A stretch of DNA of 64,000 bases from Deltaproteobacteria bacterium (GCA_021780755.1 JAJXYF010000029.1:1-64000); one strand, 5' to 3'. Positions 35,974 through 46,364 are shown, counted from the stretch's first letter. Notes: a model not told the origin generated them from the letters alone. Program-made: numbers and translations.

Positions 35974-36300
35974 AACGATGCGTCCTCCGCGATTACGCCG
36001 AGTCTCGTAAAGTCGCGCGCTCAGGGCAAGCCCTCAGGTGTTTCAGACGCATCACGAATAAAGGAATTGTTCAGGAACGCGCGCGTCAGATCGGTGCAAA
36101 ACGATGATTGCGCGATCGCGCGACGCGAACGTCAAACATTGAAAAACGCGATAATCGTTTGCTTCCGTAAAAGGCTGCGCTATAGTCGGGACGTTTTGCG
36201 GGCCGTCGAAAGCGTTTCTGATATTGTAATGGCTTGACGGTTAGCGCAATTAATACCGGATCGGTCAGAATGGCAGACCGACGACGGATCGGAGAACGCG
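35974..36300. other. Intergenic region upstream of frdA
   Basis: 327 bases between divergent genes. A promoter candidate lies at 36159-36186. No further gene or RNA is recognised; the stretch before the promoter is unusually A/T-rich for this window. Confidence 0.5.
36159..36186 (+). promoter_or_regulatory. Candidate promoter for the frdABCD operon
   Basis: TTGCTT (36159-36164) and TATAGT (36181-36186), separated by 16 bases, about 115 bases before the frdA start. It is the best match to a sigma-70 type promoter in this gap. Confidence 0.4.
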
Positions 36301-38049
36301 GTGGAAACGTCTGCGCATGACATTCTGATAATCGGCGGCGGCGGTGCCGGCTTGAGGGCCGCGATCGAAATCGCGGAGCTCAATCCAAAGCTCAGCGTCG
36401 CGATGGTTTCCAAGGTTTACCCGATGCGGAGCCACACCGTCTCGGCCGAGGGCGGCGCCGCGGGCGTGGCGGGCCAAGACGATAGCATCGACGAACATTG
36501 CTACGACACGATTTCGGGCAGCGACTGGCTCGGCGATCAGGACGCCATCGAGTTCTTCTGCAACGAGATCCCCAAGGAGCTGCTCCGCCTCGAGCATTGG
36601 GGATGCCCCTGGAGCCGCGAGCCCGACGGGCGCATTGCGGTGCGTCCGTTCGGCGGCATGAAGAAAATGCGCACGTGGTTCGCCGCCGATAAAACTGGCT
36701 TCCACATGCTGCATACGCTCTTCCAGACCTCGCTTAAGTACGAGTCGATCACGCGCTATGACGAGTGCTTCGCCACCCGCCTGCTGGTCGAAGACGGCGC
36801 CGTGCGCGGGCTGGTCGCGATTGAACTGCGCAGCGGCAAGGTGCGCGCGATCCAGGCCAAAGCGGTAATTATCTGCACCGGTGGATGCGGCCGGGTCTTT
36901 CCCTTCACGACCAACGCGAATATCTGCACCGGCGACGGCATGGCGCTGGCCTACCAGGCCGGCGCGCCACTCAAAGACATGGAGATGGCGCAATACCACC
37001 CGACCGGCCTGCCCTTCACCGGAATTCTGATCACGGAGGCGGCGCGAGCCGAAGGCGGTTGGCTGCTCAACAAGGACGGCTACCGTTTTCTGCAGGATTA
37101 CGACCTCGGCAAGCCCACCCCGACGCCGGTCTTTCGCAGTATGGAACTGGGACCACGCGACCGCGTCTCACAGGCGATTATCGGCGAATTCGAAAAGGGT
37201 CGCGGGTTCCATGGCCCGTATGGCGATTACGTGCATCTCGACCTGCGCCATCTGGGCGAACACAAGATCGAGACGCGCCTGCCGATGGTGCGCGAGCTCT
37301 GCCTCAAGTACGAAAATCTGGATCCGGTCAAGGAACCGATTCGCATACGGCCAGTCCTGCATTACATGATGGGCGGCGTGCATACCGATATCAACACAGC
37401 GACGACGCTGCCCGGATTGTTCGCGGCGGGCGAAGCGGCCTGCGTGAGCATTAATGGCGCAAACCGGCTCGGTTCGAACTCGCTGGGCGAAATCCTGGTG
37501 TACGGCGCCCGTTCGGGACGTTCGGCGCTGCAATATATCGAGGGCGCCAACGGCCGCTCCAATCAAAGCGCAATCCTGTCGCAGGCCGCGGACGAAGAAC
37601 GCCGCCTGGAACAGCAATTCCTGCGCAAGACCGGTGGCACCGAGCGTATCGCGAAACTGCGCGACGAAATGTCGCATACGATGGAGACCGGCTGCGGCAT
37701 CTATCGCGAGCGCAATTCGCTGGTGGACTCCGCGAACAAGCTCAGCGAGTTGCACGAGCGTTATCAGAACGTCGCGATGGATGACCATACGCGAACGTTT
37801 AATACGCAGCTCACCTCGGCGCTGGAACTGGGTTTCATGCTCGACGTGGCCGAGACCATCGTGCATAGCGCGCTGAATCGCGAGGAATCGCGCGGCGCCC
37901 ATCAGCGGCGCGACTTCCCCAAACGCGACGACAATAAGTTCCTCGCCCATTCGATGGCTTATCGCAGCGCCGAGGGACCCCCGCAAATCGAATATCTCCC
38001 AGTTGTGATCACTCGCTGGCCACCAGGCGAGCGGGTTTACGGAAGGTAG
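36301..38049 (+). CDS. frdA: Fumarate reductase/succinate dehydrogenase flavoprotein subunit, FrdA-type
   Basis: 582 residues from GTG 36301, with GGAG 8 bases upstream. It has the dinucleotide fold [20 protein letters not shown] with His45 as the likely covalent FAD attachment, [33 protein letters not shown] and [12 protein letters not shown]. Residue 50 is Glu, the residue typical of fumarate reductases; succinate dehydrogenases of the E. coli type have Gln there. Similarity runs along the whole E. coli-type FrdA. It couples fumarate/succinate to quinone on the cytoplasmic side, with FrdB-D encoded next. Confidence 0.94.
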   Translation: METSAHDILIIGGGGAGLRAAIEIAELNPKLSVAMVSKVYPMRSHTVSAEGGAAGVAGQDDSIDEHCYDTISGSDWLGDQDAIEFFCNEIPKELLRLEHWGCPWSREPDGRIAVRPFGGMKKMRTWFAADKTGFHMLHTLFQTSLKYESITRYDECFATRLLVEDGAVRGLVAIELRSGKVRAIQAKAVIICTGGCGRVFPFTTNANICTGDGMALAYQAGAPLKDMEMAQYHPTGLPFTGILITEAARAEGGWLLNKDGYRFLQDYDLGKPTPTPVFRSMELGPRDRVSQAIIGEFEKGRGFHGPYGDYVHLDLRHLGEHKIETRLPMVRELCLKYENLDPVKEPIRIRPVLHYMMGGVHTDINTATTLPGLFAAGEAACVSINGANRLGSNSLGEILVYGARSGRSALQYIEGANGRSNQSAILSQAADEERRLEQQFLRKTGGTERIAKLRDEMSHTMETGCGIYRERNSLVDSANKLSELHERYQNVAMDDHTRTFNTQLTSALELGFMLDVAETIVHSALNREESRGAHQRRDFPKRDDNKFLAHSMAYRSAEGPPQIEYLPVVITRWPPGERVYGR

Positions 38050-38058
38050 GCCGGATAC

Positions 38059-38799
38059 ATGGCGGATACGATCATCCTGGAAGTGGAGCGCTTCCATCCG
38101 GAACGCGACACCGAACCGAGTTACCAGAGCTTCGAGGTCCCGTTGCGCGCGGACTGGATGGTGCTCGACGCCCTCAACTTCATCAAGGACCAGCTCGACG
38201 GCTCGCTGGCGTTCCGATGGTCTTGTCGGATGGGCATTTGCGGCAGTTGCGGCATGACGATCAACGGCGTGCCCAAGCTGACCTGCGAGACCCTGCTGAT
38301 GGACTTCGCGCCCGGCCCCGTGCGCGTCGGCCCGCTCGATCATTTCCCGGTCGTCAAGGACCTGGTGGTCGAGATGGACGATTTCATGGCCAAGCTGCAG
38401 AAGGTGCGGCCCTGGATCGTACGCAAGGACGACTTCAAGCCGCAGCGTGAATTCATCCAGACCCCCGCACAACTCGAGGCGTTCCATCAGTTCAGCCTCT
38501 GTATCAACTGTACGCTGTGCTACGCGGCGTGCCCGGTGTCGGGTCTGGATTCGAACTTCATCGGACCCGCCGCGATCGCGCTCGCCCATCGCTACAACCT
38601 CGACTCGCGCGACCAGGGCCAGGAAGACCGGCTCGATATCATCTCGCAGCACGAGGGCATCTGGGATTGCACGGTGGTCGGCGAATGCTCGACGGTGTGT
38701 CCCAAGGGCGTCGATCCGTCACTGGCGATTCAGCAGTACAAGCTGACCGCGACCAAGGAATGGTTCAAGTCGTTCCTGCTGCCGAGAGGAAAGAACTGA
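38059..38799 (+). CDS. frdB: Fumarate reductase iron-sulfur subunit
   Basis: 246 residues. Three clusters are readable: 2Fe-2S in [10 protein letters not shown] with the later Cys in KLTC (about 55-75), 4Fe-4S in [13 protein letters not shown] (about 148-158), and the 3Fe-4S ligands in [17 protein letters not shown]. It begins 9 bases after frdA and carries electrons from the flavin to the quinone site. The gene is followed 5 bases later by frdC. Confidence 0.95.
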   Translation: MADTIILEVERFHPERDTEPSYQSFEVPLRADWMVLDALNFIKDQLDGSLAFRWSCRMGICGSCGMTINGVPKLTCETLLMDFAPGPVRVGPLDHFPVVKDLVVEMDDFMAKLQKVRPWIVRKDDFKPQREFIQTPAQLEAFHQFSLCINCTLCYAACPVSGLDSNFIGPAAIALAHRYNLDSRDQGQEDRLDIISQHEGIWDCTVVGECSTVCPKGVDPSLAIQQYKLTATKEWFKSFLLPRGKN

Positions 38800-38804
38800 C
38801 CGCG

Positions 38805-39215
38805 ATGCCTCAGTACACCACTTTCCAGCCCAAGCCGTACCGGCCGCGCATGTCGGCCTACTGGTACCTCGACCAATGGCATTACCTGCGCTATGCGCTG
38901 CGTGAATCGTCGAGCTTTTTCGTCGCGTATTTCTGCGTGATCACGCTCATTCAGATCGCGACGCTCAAGGCCGGCCCGACCCATTACGCGCACTTCCAGG
39001 CCCTGATGCGCTGTCCGGTGATCATCATCCTCAACGCGCTCGCACTGGCCTTCATCCTGCTGCACGCGGTGACCTGGTTCCTCCTCGTGCCGCGCGTGGC
39101 GCTGCGTCAGGTGCTGAACAGGCCAACCCCGGACCTGATCGCCTCGACGCCCAACTTCATGGTGTGGTTCGGCGCGACGCTGATCGTTGCGCTCTTCATC
39201 CTGGGGGTCTTCTGA
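38805..39215 (+). CDS. frdC: Fumarate reductase membrane subunit C
   Basis: 136 residues from ATG 38805. The N-terminus PKPYRPRMSAYWYLDQWHYLRYALRE resembles E. coli-type FrdC (KPYVRPM, WW, YRFYMLRE) and three membrane segments follow, with CPVIIILNALALAFILLHA matching the second. It is a heme-free anchor in this family and helps form the quinone site. Its stop overlaps the frdD start by one base (TGATG). Confidence 0.88.
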   Translation: MPQYTTFQPKPYRPRMSAYWYLDQWHYLRYALRESSSFFVAYFCVITLIQIATLKAGPTHYAHFQALMRCPVIIILNALALAFILLHAVTWFLLVPRVALRQVLNRPTPDLIASTPNFMVWFGATLIVALFILGVF

Positions 39216-39574
39216 TGTCTTCGGCGAAGCGATCGAACGAGCCCATCGTATGGTTTCTGTTCGGCGTCGGCGGATTTTTCGCCGCCTACTTCCTGCCCAT
39301 CCACATCATGCTTTATGGACTGGCGTTTCCGCTCGGCCTCGCGCCCGATCCCGGCTACGACAAGACCTACGCTCTGCTGCAGAATCCGCTCACGCGACTC
39401 TACCTCTTCGTGCTGATCATGTTCTGCTTTTTCCATGCGGCCCATCGGATGCGCCTGACGCTGTCCGACATCCTCAATATGCGCCATCTCAACACCATTC
39501 TCGCGTTCGTCTGCTATGGCGGCGCGATCGTCGGCACGGTCGCCGCCATCTGGATGCTCGCGGTGGTGCACTGA
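39215..39574 (+). CDS. frdD: Fumarate reductase membrane subunit D
   Basis: 119 residues from ATG 39215. It begins SSAKRSNEPIVWFLFGVGG, as E. coli-type FrdD (KRSDEPVFWGLFGAGG), followed by three membrane segments and FHAAHRMRLTLSDI near 80-95. The translational coupling with frdC and the hairpin terminator 28 bases after the stop mark the end of the operon. Confidence 0.88.
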   Translation: MSSAKRSNEPIVWFLFGVGGFFAAYFLPIHIMLYGLAFPLGLAPDPGYDKTYALLQNPLTRLYLFVLIMFCFFHAAHRMRLTLSDILNMRHLNTILAFVCYGGAIVGTVAAIWMLAVVH

Positions 39575-39601
39575 CACCGTCTTTGCGATTCGCTTGAAAC
39601 G

Positions 39602-39637
39602 AAAAGGGCTGCGCGAGCAATCACGCAGCCCTTTTTT
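39602..39637 (+). terminator. Rho-independent terminator of frdABCD
   Basis: Perfect 12-bp stem AAAAGGGCTGCG with complement CGCAGCCCTTTT, a 10-base loop and a run of six T. It is the clearest terminator in the window. Confidence 0.93.
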
Positions 39638-39674
39638 GTGATCGTGACCGTAGTCTTCCGGGGCCTCCACACGT

Positions 39675-39708
39675 CCTGAAAAACTGTAAGTTCTTCGCTC
39701 TTCAACCA
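39675..39708 (+). repeat. Partial intergenic repeat, copy R6 (right-hand part only)
   Basis: Matches the right flank of the repeat family (CCTGAAAAACTGTAAGTT and CTTCAACCA) without the palindrome. It is located between the terminator and the converging enoyl-CoA hydratase gene. Confidence 0.5.
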
Positions 39709-39722
39709 TTTCTGCCTGCCGC

Positions 39723-40565
39723 CTACTTCCCCTTGGTCTCCGGCACGCCGACGCCGGCGAGAAAATTCGTCCGCGCGCTCATCGGGTCCTTTGCGACTTC
39801 GGCATTGTACGCGTTCATAATCGTGCGGGCGTCCTCCGTGCACATCACGTCGCGCATCTCGGCGCGTTCGATATACAGCCCCTCGGCGAGCGGCAAGTCC
39901 GCGCCGAGATACACCGCGCGCTTGATCGCGGCGATCGATCGTGGCGGCCGTTTCGCGAGCGTCCGTGCCCATCCCAGCGCAAACGAAATCAGGGTCTCCG
40001 GCGCCAGCACCCGGTTCACCATCCCCATCCGCTCGGCTTCGCGCGGCGCATAGACGTTCCCGAAGAGCATCACTTCGAGCGCCTTGCCTCGCCCGATCAA
40101 TCGCGGCAGGCGCTGCGTGCCACCGCCACCCGGCAGGATTCCGAGCACCGCCTCGGGCAGCCCGATTTGATACGGCCCGTCTGCCGCGAGACGGAAATCG
40201 CACGCCAGCGACAGCTCGTAGCCGCCACCCATGCAATCGCCGTTGATCGCCGCGATCACCGGCTTCGGCATCAACATGATGCGGTCGAGCATGCGATGGA
40301 ATCCGGTCTCCATTTCGGGAAAGACGCGCGCGCATTCGGCGGGGTCCGCCGCCATCGCTGCCAACTCATCGACGCTGTAATGCGTAATGAACTTGCCCTC
40401 GATGCCGCCGGTGATAATCACCGCGCGCAATTCGCTATCCGCCTCGGCCTTGCCGATCAACTCCTGTAACTCCATCGCGCCCGGCCCGACAAAGTAGTTC
40501 ATCGGCGGATTGCGATAAGTCCACACCTCGACCCGATCATGACGCTCGACGCTAAAATATTTCAT
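39723..40565 (-). CDS. Enoyl-CoA hydratase/isomerase family protein
   Basis: 280 residues of the crotonase fold. Oxyanion-hole regions are ITGGIEGKFITHYSVDEL (about 50-68) and NGDCMGGGYELSLACD (about 108-123), with the second catalytic-region acid in LPEAVLGILPGGGGTQRLPRLIG. It probably hydrates or isomerises an enoyl-CoA; a Glu equivalent to hydratase Glu144 is present, though the first acid position is less clear. It converges with the frd operon. ATG 40565 has a modest GGGAGGTTC upstream. Confidence 0.88.
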   Translation of the reverse strand: MKYFSVERHDRVEVWTYRNPPMNYFVGPGAMELQELIGKAEADSELRAVIITGGIEGKFITHYSVDELAAMAADPAECARVFPEMETGFHRMLDRIMLMPKPVIAAINGDCMGGGYELSLACDFRLAADGPYQIGLPEAVLGILPGGGGTQRLPRLIGRGKALEVMLFGNVYAPREAERMGMVNRVLAPETLISFALGWARTLAKRPPRSIAAIKRAVYLGADLPLAEGLYIERAEMRDVMCTEDARTIMNAYNAEVAKDPMSARTNFLAGVGVPETKGK

Positions 40566-40675
40566 CGCTATTCTGAACCTCCCGGCTGGCGTAACCTTGT
40601 GAGAGCGATGCTGTCAAGCCGAACGTGCGTTGCGTGCCCGATGCCCAACGCACGACCCGATGCCGCTGGTGTGCG

Positions 40676-40936
40676 ATGAAAATCGATATCGATCTGAAAG
40701 CCGGTTTCCTGCAAGAGCTCAAGCGTGAAGTGCTGGCGACGCTCACGCCCGTGGAACGCGCGATCATCGAGGTCTCGACGGGCGAGATCGGTAACAAGCC
40801 CGACGCCGTCAAACTCGGATGGCTCAAAATGCGCACCAAGGAGCCGTGGACCAAACAGCAATACACGCGCGCGCTTGACGCCGTGATGAAGAAGCTGCGT
40901 GCCGAGCTCGAAGCGCAGTCCGCCAGGAAAGAGTAG
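40676..40936 (+). CDS. Small hypothetical protein
   Basis: 86 residues from ATG 40676, mostly charged helix (KAGFLQELKREVLATLTPVERAIIEV and KQQYTRALDAVMKKLRAELE), with no membrane segment. No ribosome site is visible at this start. No family is recognised. It lies between the hydratase and GNAT genes and ends 21 bases before the GNAT start, which suggests co-transcription with it. Confidence 0.5.
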   Translation: MKIDIDLKAGFLQELKREVLATLTPVERAIIEVSTGEIGNKPDAVKLGWLKMRTKEPWTKQQYTRALDAVMKKLRAELEAQSARKE

Positions 40937-40957
40937 GCGCACGCCAGCCTTGCCGCT

Positions 40958-41470
40958 ATGACGCTCTCCGTGCGCGCCGCGACTCCTGACGATGCCGAGA
41001 CCATCTTGCGCTTCATCCGCGGACTCGCCGAGTACGAGCGCGAGCCCGATGCGGTCAAGGCGACGGCTGCCGATTTGCGTGCGCAGATGGCCAGCGCCGC
41101 GCCACCCTTCGAATGTCTCCTCGCCGAGGACGGCACCAATGCGATCGGCTTCGCGCTCTTCTTTCGCAGCTACTCGACGTGGCTCGGACAGCCGCTGCTG
41201 TTCCTCGAAGATTTCTTCGTCGATGAAAAATATCGCGGACGCGGCGCCGGCCGCCTGCTGATCAAGCGGCTCGCGCTAATCGCGGATGAACGTGGCTGTC
41301 GGCGACTCGAATGGCGCGTGCTCGATTGGAACCAACCGGCCCAGCGTTTCTATCGCTCGATCGGCGCTTATCCGATCGACCAATGGACGGTATGGCGGGT
41401 CGAAGGCGACGCTCTCGATCGGCTCTCGCGGACCGACCCCACTTCCCCTCGCGCAGGCCGGCGTGGTTAG
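40958..41470 (+). CDS. GNAT-family N-acetyltransferase (diamine acetyltransferase-like)
   Basis: 170 residues with the acetyl-CoA loop in [21 protein letters not shown] (Q/RxxGxG/A form, about 89-100), LEDFF before it and [16 protein letters not shown] after it. The N-terminal [22 protein letters not shown] matches spermidine/spermine acetyltransferase-like proteins. Substrate not known. The stop overlaps the tyrS stop on the other strand by 3 bases. Confidence 0.88.
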   Translation: MTLSVRAATPDDAETILRFIRGLAEYEREPDAVKATAADLRAQMASAAPPFECLLAEDGTNAIGFALFFRSYSTWLGQPLLFLEDFFVDEKYRGRGAGRLLIKRLALIADERGCRRLEWRVLDWNQPAQRFYRSIGAYPIDQWTVWRVEGDALDRLSRTDPTSPRAGRRG

Positions 41471-42678
41471 GGCTCGATACGGGCGACCCGGCGCTTGCCG
41501 ACTTCCAGTATGCGATGTTCGCCGGGGACGAAGCGGAAATTGGCGTCGGTCACCGTCGCGCCGTCAACCCGCACGGCCCCTTGGCTGAGCAGGCGGCGCG
41601 CCTCGCTGGTCGAGGGCGCAAAGCTCAACTGCTTCATCAACTCGCACACCCATAGCGCCTCGTTGATCCGATAGACCGGAACGTCCCGCGGAATTTCGCG
41701 GCGCTGGAACTTGGTCTCGAAGTATTGCCGCGCGGTGCCGGCCGCCGCCGTGTCGTGATATTCCTCGACGATCGACGTCGCCAGCCGCTTCTTCGCTTCC
41801 ATCGGATGAATCGCGCCGGACTTCACCGCCGCCAGTTCCGCCGCGTCGATCTCGGTGAGCAGCTCGAAGTACCGATGCATCAGCTTGTCGGGAATCGACA
41901 TCAGCTTGCCGAACATGTCCTCGGCCTGGTCGGTCAGCCCAACGTAATTGCCGTAGGACTTCGACATCTTGCGCACCCCGTCGAGACCCTCCAGCAGCGG
42001 CATCGTCATCACGACTTGGGGCGCCTGCCCGTAGGCGCGTTGCAGCTCGCGGCCCACCAGCATGTTGAACTTCTGATCGGTGCCGCCCAGCTCGACGTCG
42101 GCCTTCAGCGCGACCGAATCGTAGCCCTGGATCAGCGGGTAAAGCAGCTCATGCAGGAAGAGCGGCTCCTGCTTTTCAAGCCGCCGCTCGAAGTCGTCGC
42201 GCTCGAGCATTCGCGCGACGCTCAGCCGGGCGGCAATTTCTATCAGCTTGCGCGTATCGACCGCGTTCATCCACTCGGAGTTGAAGCGGACCTCGGTGCG
42301 CGCCGGATCGAGCACCATCGAGACCTGGCTCTGATAGGTCTTCGCGTTGGCCTCGATCTGTTCACGCGAGAGCGGTTTGCGCGTTTCGGAACGGCCGGTC
42401 GGATCGCCGATCGTCGCGGTGAAGTCGCCCACCAGGAAGATCACGGTATGCCCCGCGCGCTGGAAATCGCGCAGCTTCTTCAGCGCGATCGAATGGCCGA
42501 GATGCAGGTCGGGCGCCGTCGGATCCAGCCCGAGCTTGATCCTGAGCGGACGGCCCTCACCCAGCTTCGCCGCCAACTCCGCATGGGAAATTACTTCGAC
42601 CGCATGACGGCCAAGTTGATCGGCCCGTTCCCTCGTTTGATTTTCGTCAACCGGCAATCGAAATTCTCCCTCGCGCAT
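41467..42678 (-). CDS. tyrS: Tyrosyl-tRNA synthetase
   Basis: 403 residues from ATG 42678; the frame opens further to 42750 but the extension is not conserved. HIGH-type motif HLGH at 59-62, KMSKS near 241-245, and an S4-like RNA-binding domain at the C-terminus ([21 protein letters not shown]). It belongs to the bacterial TyrRS type with HLGHS and [12 protein letters not shown]. It attaches tyrosine to tRNA-Tyr in the cytoplasm. It follows the DUF1329 gene on the minus strand after a hairpin. Confidence 0.95.
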   Translation of the reverse strand: MREGEFRLPVDENQTRERADQLGRHAVEVISHAELAAKLGEGRPLRIKLGLDPTAPDLHLGHSIALKKLRDFQRAGHTVIFLVGDFTATIGDPTGRSETRKPLSREQIEANAKTYQSQVSMVLDPARTEVRFNSEWMNAVDTRKLIEIAARLSVARMLERDDFERRLEKQEPLFLHELLYPLIQGYDSVALKADVELGGTDQKFNMLVGRELQRAYGQAPQVVMTMPLLEGLDGVRKMSKSYGNYVGLTDQAEDMFGKLMSIPDKLMHRYFELLTEIDAAELAAVKSGAIHPMEAKKRLATSIVEEYHDTAAAGTARQYFETKFQRREIPRDVPVYRINEALWVCELMKQLSFAPSTSEARRLLSQGAVRVDGATVTDANFRFVPGEHRILEVGKRRVARIEP

Positions 42679-42730
42679 CAACTGGCAGGCGGAGATTAAG
42701 CCTATAGGAAAGGAATGCGCGGGGAAACGA

Positions 42731-42767
42731 AGCGGCGGCGGACGCCTCATGTGCGCCCGCCGCCGCT
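42731..42767 (-). terminator. GC-rich hairpin between DUF1329 gene and tyrS
   Basis: An 11-bp stem (AGCGGCGGCGG with its complement) about 25 bases after the DUF1329 stop on the minus strand, followed by TCGTTTCCCC. There is no long T tract. Confidence 0.6.
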
Positions 42768-42790
42768 CTTCGACGAGTTCCAGTCTCCGT

Positions 42791-44143
42791 CTAGCGCATA
42801 ATCAACATCAAACCGCCCGGCGTCGAATATTTGGTAATGTTGTTGTATTCGGTGGGCGCGCCTTTGTCGTAGGTCAAGCCGTCGGTCTTGCCATCCGGGT
42901 TCGCCGTGAACACGTGGCTCACGTGATCATTCTGCAGGTCCCAATAGCTCTCGATCAGCGAGCCATCCAGCGGCGTCTTGCCTTCTCCCGGAGTAATCAC
43001 GGACGGATGCAAACCAACATGGACGACCTTCCACAGCTTCATATTGGCGTCGTAAACCTCTTCCCAAAGCTGATGGTAGAACTGATGGTCCACGTACATG
43101 ATCTTGCTGCCGTAGCAGTAACCGGCACGCTGCGAAGGCACCCGCCGCACGTCCAGCACGTCAACGTCGCGCAGACTCCACGGCCCCCACGAGGGCTTCG
43201 ACCATCCCAGCGGCATCGCATAATTTCCCGGCCAGACGCCGTCAGCATTGGTCAAATCGGTCATCGCCAGGATCTTGCGGGTGCCGAGATAATCCGCGTT
43301 GAAGAGCGACAGGCCGCCATTGTAACCGCCGCGCTGATCGTCATGGATCATGTCGCTACCAAACAACGGCGCGCAGCGTGCCGACACCGCCAAACGCAGC
43401 GAACGGCGCAGCGAGGGCACGAACACGAAGCTGTCCTCCATTTTCGTCAGGTCCTGCCAGAACAGCGTCAGGTCCGCCGTATACCGCGACTGTTCCGGTT
43501 GCTCCACCATCAGCCATTCCGAGTACCAGGCTCCCGCCGCTTCGGGTTCCGTGCGTGGGACATCCGGCGACCAGTTATAGGCGAGCGATCGATAAACTAC
43601 CGAAGTCTTGGTGCACGAGGTGTTGTTGAACCGGTCGGCCGTGCAGAAACTGCCGAAGCCTGACGCCGGCGAAAGCACCAGCAGATACGGGCCGCCCGGA
43701 AACCACACATTAGCCAGAATCTTATACCCCTTGTCGGGCTCCTGCGGATTCGGGAATGGCATCCCGGCCACGTAATTGCCCAGGTTCATCGTGCCATCTG
43801 GCATATGCACCACGCGGGTCTGGCTGCCGTACTTCTCGCTCGCCTCCAGGTACCCCTTGGGCAGCGGATAAATCACCGTCGGACCCACCGGCATCTCGAC
43901 GTCCGGCGGCATCTTCCAGAAATAGGCCCCGCTGAAAAACCCCGCCATGCCCACCGGCATGTACTGTTTGTACTGCTGCCAGTTCTGCATCGTGATCGTG
44001 GTGCCCGGTGGAATCGTGGTTTGGTTCGCCGTGTCGGCGAGCCAGCTTTTCATCGTATCCTGTGCCGAATCCGCACTCGCCAAACCCATCAATGGCCCAA
44101 GCACCAGGATGAGTAGGAGAGCACACTTTCGCAAAGTGACCAT
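42791..44143 (-). CDS. DUF1329 outer-membrane-associated protein
   Basis: 450 residues with a signal peptide ([21 protein letters not shown], cleavage near 25). The mature part is the DUF1329 family (related to LolA/LolB-like fold proteins): [25 protein letters not shown] early, then [43 protein letters not shown], and [15 protein letters not shown] near the end. In pseudomonads DUF1329 genes occur with RND-type exporters of the MmpL kind. There is none here. A tandem repeat lies about 80 bases upstream. Confidence 0.88.
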   Translation of the reverse strand: MVTLRKCALLLILVLGPLMGLASADSAQDTMKSWLADTANQTTIPPGTTITMQNWQQYKQYMPVGMAGFFSGAYFWKMPPDVEMPVGPTVIYPLPKGYLEASEKYGSQTRVVHMPDGTMNLGNYVAGMPFPNPQEPDKGYKILANVWFPGGPYLLVLSPASGFGSFCTADRFNNTSCTKTSVVYRSLAYNWSPDVPRTEPEAAGAWYSEWLMVEQPEQSRYTADLTLFWQDLTKMEDSFVFVPSLRRSLRLAVSARCAPLFGSDMIHDDQRGGYNGGLSLFNADYLGTRKILAMTDLTNADGVWPGNYAMPLGWSKPSWGPWSLRDVDVLDVRRVPSQRAGYCYGSKIMYVDHQFYHQLWEEVYDANMKLWKVVHVGLHPSVITPGEGKTPLDGSLIESYWDLQNDHVSHVFTANPDGKTDGLTYDKGAPTEYNNITKYSTPGGLMLIMR

Positions 44144-44213
44144 TCGCCTGTCCTCCCTCCAAGGTTTCGTTGATCTCAGTTAGTGGTTTGGTACCCCCTG
44201 CAAACGAAGCAAC

Positions 44214-44251
44214 TTAGTATTTCCGTCTCCTTTTAGTATTTCCGTCTCCTT
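44214..44251. repeat. Perfect 19-bp tandem repeat (two units) upstream of DUF1329 gene
   Basis: TTAGTATTTCCGTCTCCTT occurs twice with no gap (44214-44232 and 44233-44251). It lies in the promoter region of the DUF1329 gene and could be a binding site or a replication slippage product. Confidence 0.85.
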
Positions 44252-44466
44252 ACTGATGGCATTAGCGCCACTGATTATTTCTGTCAATAAATTTTACATG
44301 GGCTCGGTGCGCGAAAATCGGGCAGGGTCGCCCATCGCGACCGATGCGAGGCCGCTCTCCCCCGTCTAGGCGGCCCGGCTGCGAGCTATAAATGTCGCGA
44401 TCTGAGGGTCGGCGAAATTCGGACGAAACTGATGTGCGAGCGCAAGCGCGGCGGCGCGGGCGGCGG
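44252..44466. other. Intergenic remainder between DUF1329 and ctaB
   Basis: 215 bases with an A/T-rich patch (ATTATTTCTGTCAATAAATTTTAC) near 44272-44300, which may hold the promoter for DUF1329. No gene is supported. Confidence 0.4.
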
Positions 44467-45369
44467 CTAGACTTTGTCCAGCACCATCACCAGCAAGACT
44501 AAAGGCAGGTAAATCAACGAAGCGCGCATCACGCGCCGCGCGTCATCGTCGGTCGTCGGCGTGCGCGCCAGCGTCAACGTGTATGCGAGCATCACCACCC
44601 CCAGCACGATCGCGATCGACAGGTAGATCATCCCGGCGAAGCCCATCGCGGTCGGCAGTGTGCCGAACCCGACCAGCACGACCGTCGCCGCGATCATCGC
44701 GATGTTGGCGGGATTCCCATACGAACGGTCGCCCGGCATCAGGTACATGCCGGCGCTCGCGTAATCCTGCTGATACAGCCGCGCGATCGAAAGCGAGTGT
44801 GGCAATTGCCACAGGAACATTATCCCGAAGAGAATCCACGGCTCGGCCGCGAGGCTGTTGCGCGCGGCCGCCCATCCGATTACCGGCGGCAACGCACCCG
44901 GCACCGCACCCACCACGTGGCACATCCACGAGTAGCGCTTCATCGGCGTATACGCGCCCAGGTAGAGCACCGTGATCGATCCGGTGACGACGGCCGTCAG
45001 CGGATTCACCGCGAACCACAGATACGCGACGCCCACGACATTGATCGTGAGTCCAAAGACCAGCGCCTCGATCGGACGTAAACGCCCCGACGGCAGCGGC
45101 CGATGGCGTGTGCGGTTCATCTTGGCGTCGAACTCGCGCTCGATATATTCGTTGAGCGCAAGCGTGCCACCCGCCGCCAGCGCGGTGCCCACCAACGCCT
45201 TCAACGCGACCCCGAACTCGAACGCGGCGCCATCGCCCATATAAAATCCGGCGAGCGTCGTGATCAGCACCATCAGCAGCACACGCGGCTTGGTCAGCTC
45301 GAAATATGCGGCGGCGCGCCCGTAGAGCGAAGATAAATTGCTGTCGATCGCGGCGGCGTCGGAATTCAC
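44467..45369 (-). CDS. ctaB: Protoheme IX farnesyltransferase (heme O synthase)
   Basis: 300 residues, about nine membrane segments. The prenyl-diphosphate-binding Asp motifs are NEYIEREFDAKMNRTRHRPLPSG (about 70-92) and the later YQQDYASAGMYLMPGD. It converts heme B to heme O, the first step to heme A for cytochrome oxidase. Its start overlaps the ctaA stop (ATGA), so the two enzymes of the path are made together. Confidence 0.94.
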   Translation of the reverse strand: MNSDAAAIDSNLSSLYGRAAAYFELTKPRVLLMVLITTLAGFYMGDGAAFEFGVALKALVGTALAAGGTLALNEYIEREFDAKMNRTRHRPLPSGRLRPIEALVFGLTINVVGVAYLWFAVNPLTAVVTGSITVLYLGAYTPMKRYSWMCHVVGAVPGALPPVIGWAAARNSLAAEPWILFGIMFLWQLPHSLSIARLYQQDYASAGMYLMPGDRSYGNPANIAMIAATVVLVGFGTLPTAMGFAGMIYLSIAIVLGVVMLAYTLTLARTPTTDDDARRVMRASLIYLPLVLLVMVLDKV

Positions 45370-46364
45370 ACGGTTACCTTGCGTTCCATCGTTGGCGAGA
45401 TTGGCGAGGGCACTTTAGCCGCTTCCGCCCGCAATGCCAATCCGCCCAGCTCCCGAATTCGAATCGTAAGGGCAAGACTGGTCGCCAGCACCGCGGCCCC
45501 AACCGCCACGTGCGTGGTGGTCAGAATCACCGCCCGGCCCGACCAGATCGTCAACGCCCCGAGTGTCACCTGCGTCAGCAGCAGCACGATTAGCAGCAGC
45601 GCCGGATGGGTCAGTTCCGGCCGCTCGCGATAGCGGCGAAATACTCGCGTGACCGTCCATAGGATCATGATTGAAACCACCACCGCACCGCATCGATGGG
45701 CGAAGTTGACGTCGATCGCGACCGAGACGAACGGCGGCGTCAGGTGCCCGAAGGAGGTCGGAAAATCCGGAATCGCGAGGCCGGCTCCGAGATGCCGCAT
45801 CACCGCGCCAATCAGGATCTGCAGATAGATGACGGCCGTCGTAAGCGTCGCGAGCACCGCCAGCCGCGGACGCCCGCCGTCGGGCTCAAGCTGCCGCCCA
45901 CTACCAAAGTGCGGATTCGTGAACAGCGCCATCGCGACCATCACGCAGACCAGCGCCTGTGCCGTTCCCGCATGCGCGACCGCCACCGGCAGCGGCAGCA
46001 GATAAAGCACCGTGATGCCCCCGAGAATCGCCTGCACGACGATAATCGCGGCGGCGGCGAACGCCGTCTTGCGCACCCATGAACGCCGCTCAACCATCCC
46101 GGTCCACAGCGCGAGGATTATCGTCAGCATCACGACCACCCCGGCGGCCACACGATGGCCATACTCGAAGCGCACGCCGCCGACCAGTTTCGGCACCAGG
46201 CGTCCGTATGCCAGTGGCCAGTCGGGCACCGCGAGCGCGGAGCCAGTCGAAGTGACCAGTCCACCCACGAAGATCAAAATAAAGGTCGCAATCGCGCAGA
46301 CCATCGCGAAACGATGCAGCGCTTGCGCACCCGCGTTGATGGAGTCGTTTTTGGCTGAGTTCAT
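45366..46364 (-). CDS. ctaA: Heme A synthase (CtaA/COX15)
   Basis: 332 residues from ATG 46364; TTG 46382 is upstream in frame. About eight membrane segments with heme-binding His in FEYGHRVAAG (about 74), AHAGTAQALVC, FAHRCGAVV and TTTHVAVGA. It oxidises heme O to heme A. There are no terminal oxidase subunits in the window. The upstream region has an A/T-rich stretch near 46415-46430 that may hold the promoter. Confidence 0.93.
   Translation of the reverse strand: MNSAKNDSINAGAQALHRFAMVCAIATFILIFVGGLVTSTGSALAVPDWPLAYGRLVPKLVGGVRFEYGHRVAAGVVVMLTIILALWTGMVERRSWVRKTAFAAAAIIVVQAILGGITVLYLLPLPVAVAHAGTAQALVCVMVAMALFTNPHFGSGRQLEPDGGRPRLAVLATLTTAVIYLQILIGAVMRHLGAGLAIPDFPTSFGHLTPPFVSVAIDVNFAHRCGAVVVSIMILWTVTRVFRRYRERPELTHPALLLIVLLLTQVTLGALTIWSGRAVILTTTHVAVGAAVLATSLALTIRIRELGGLALRAEAAKVPSPISPTMERKVTV

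Noticed and set aside
44214-44251. CRISPR-like array
   Set aside because: Only two units with no spacers.
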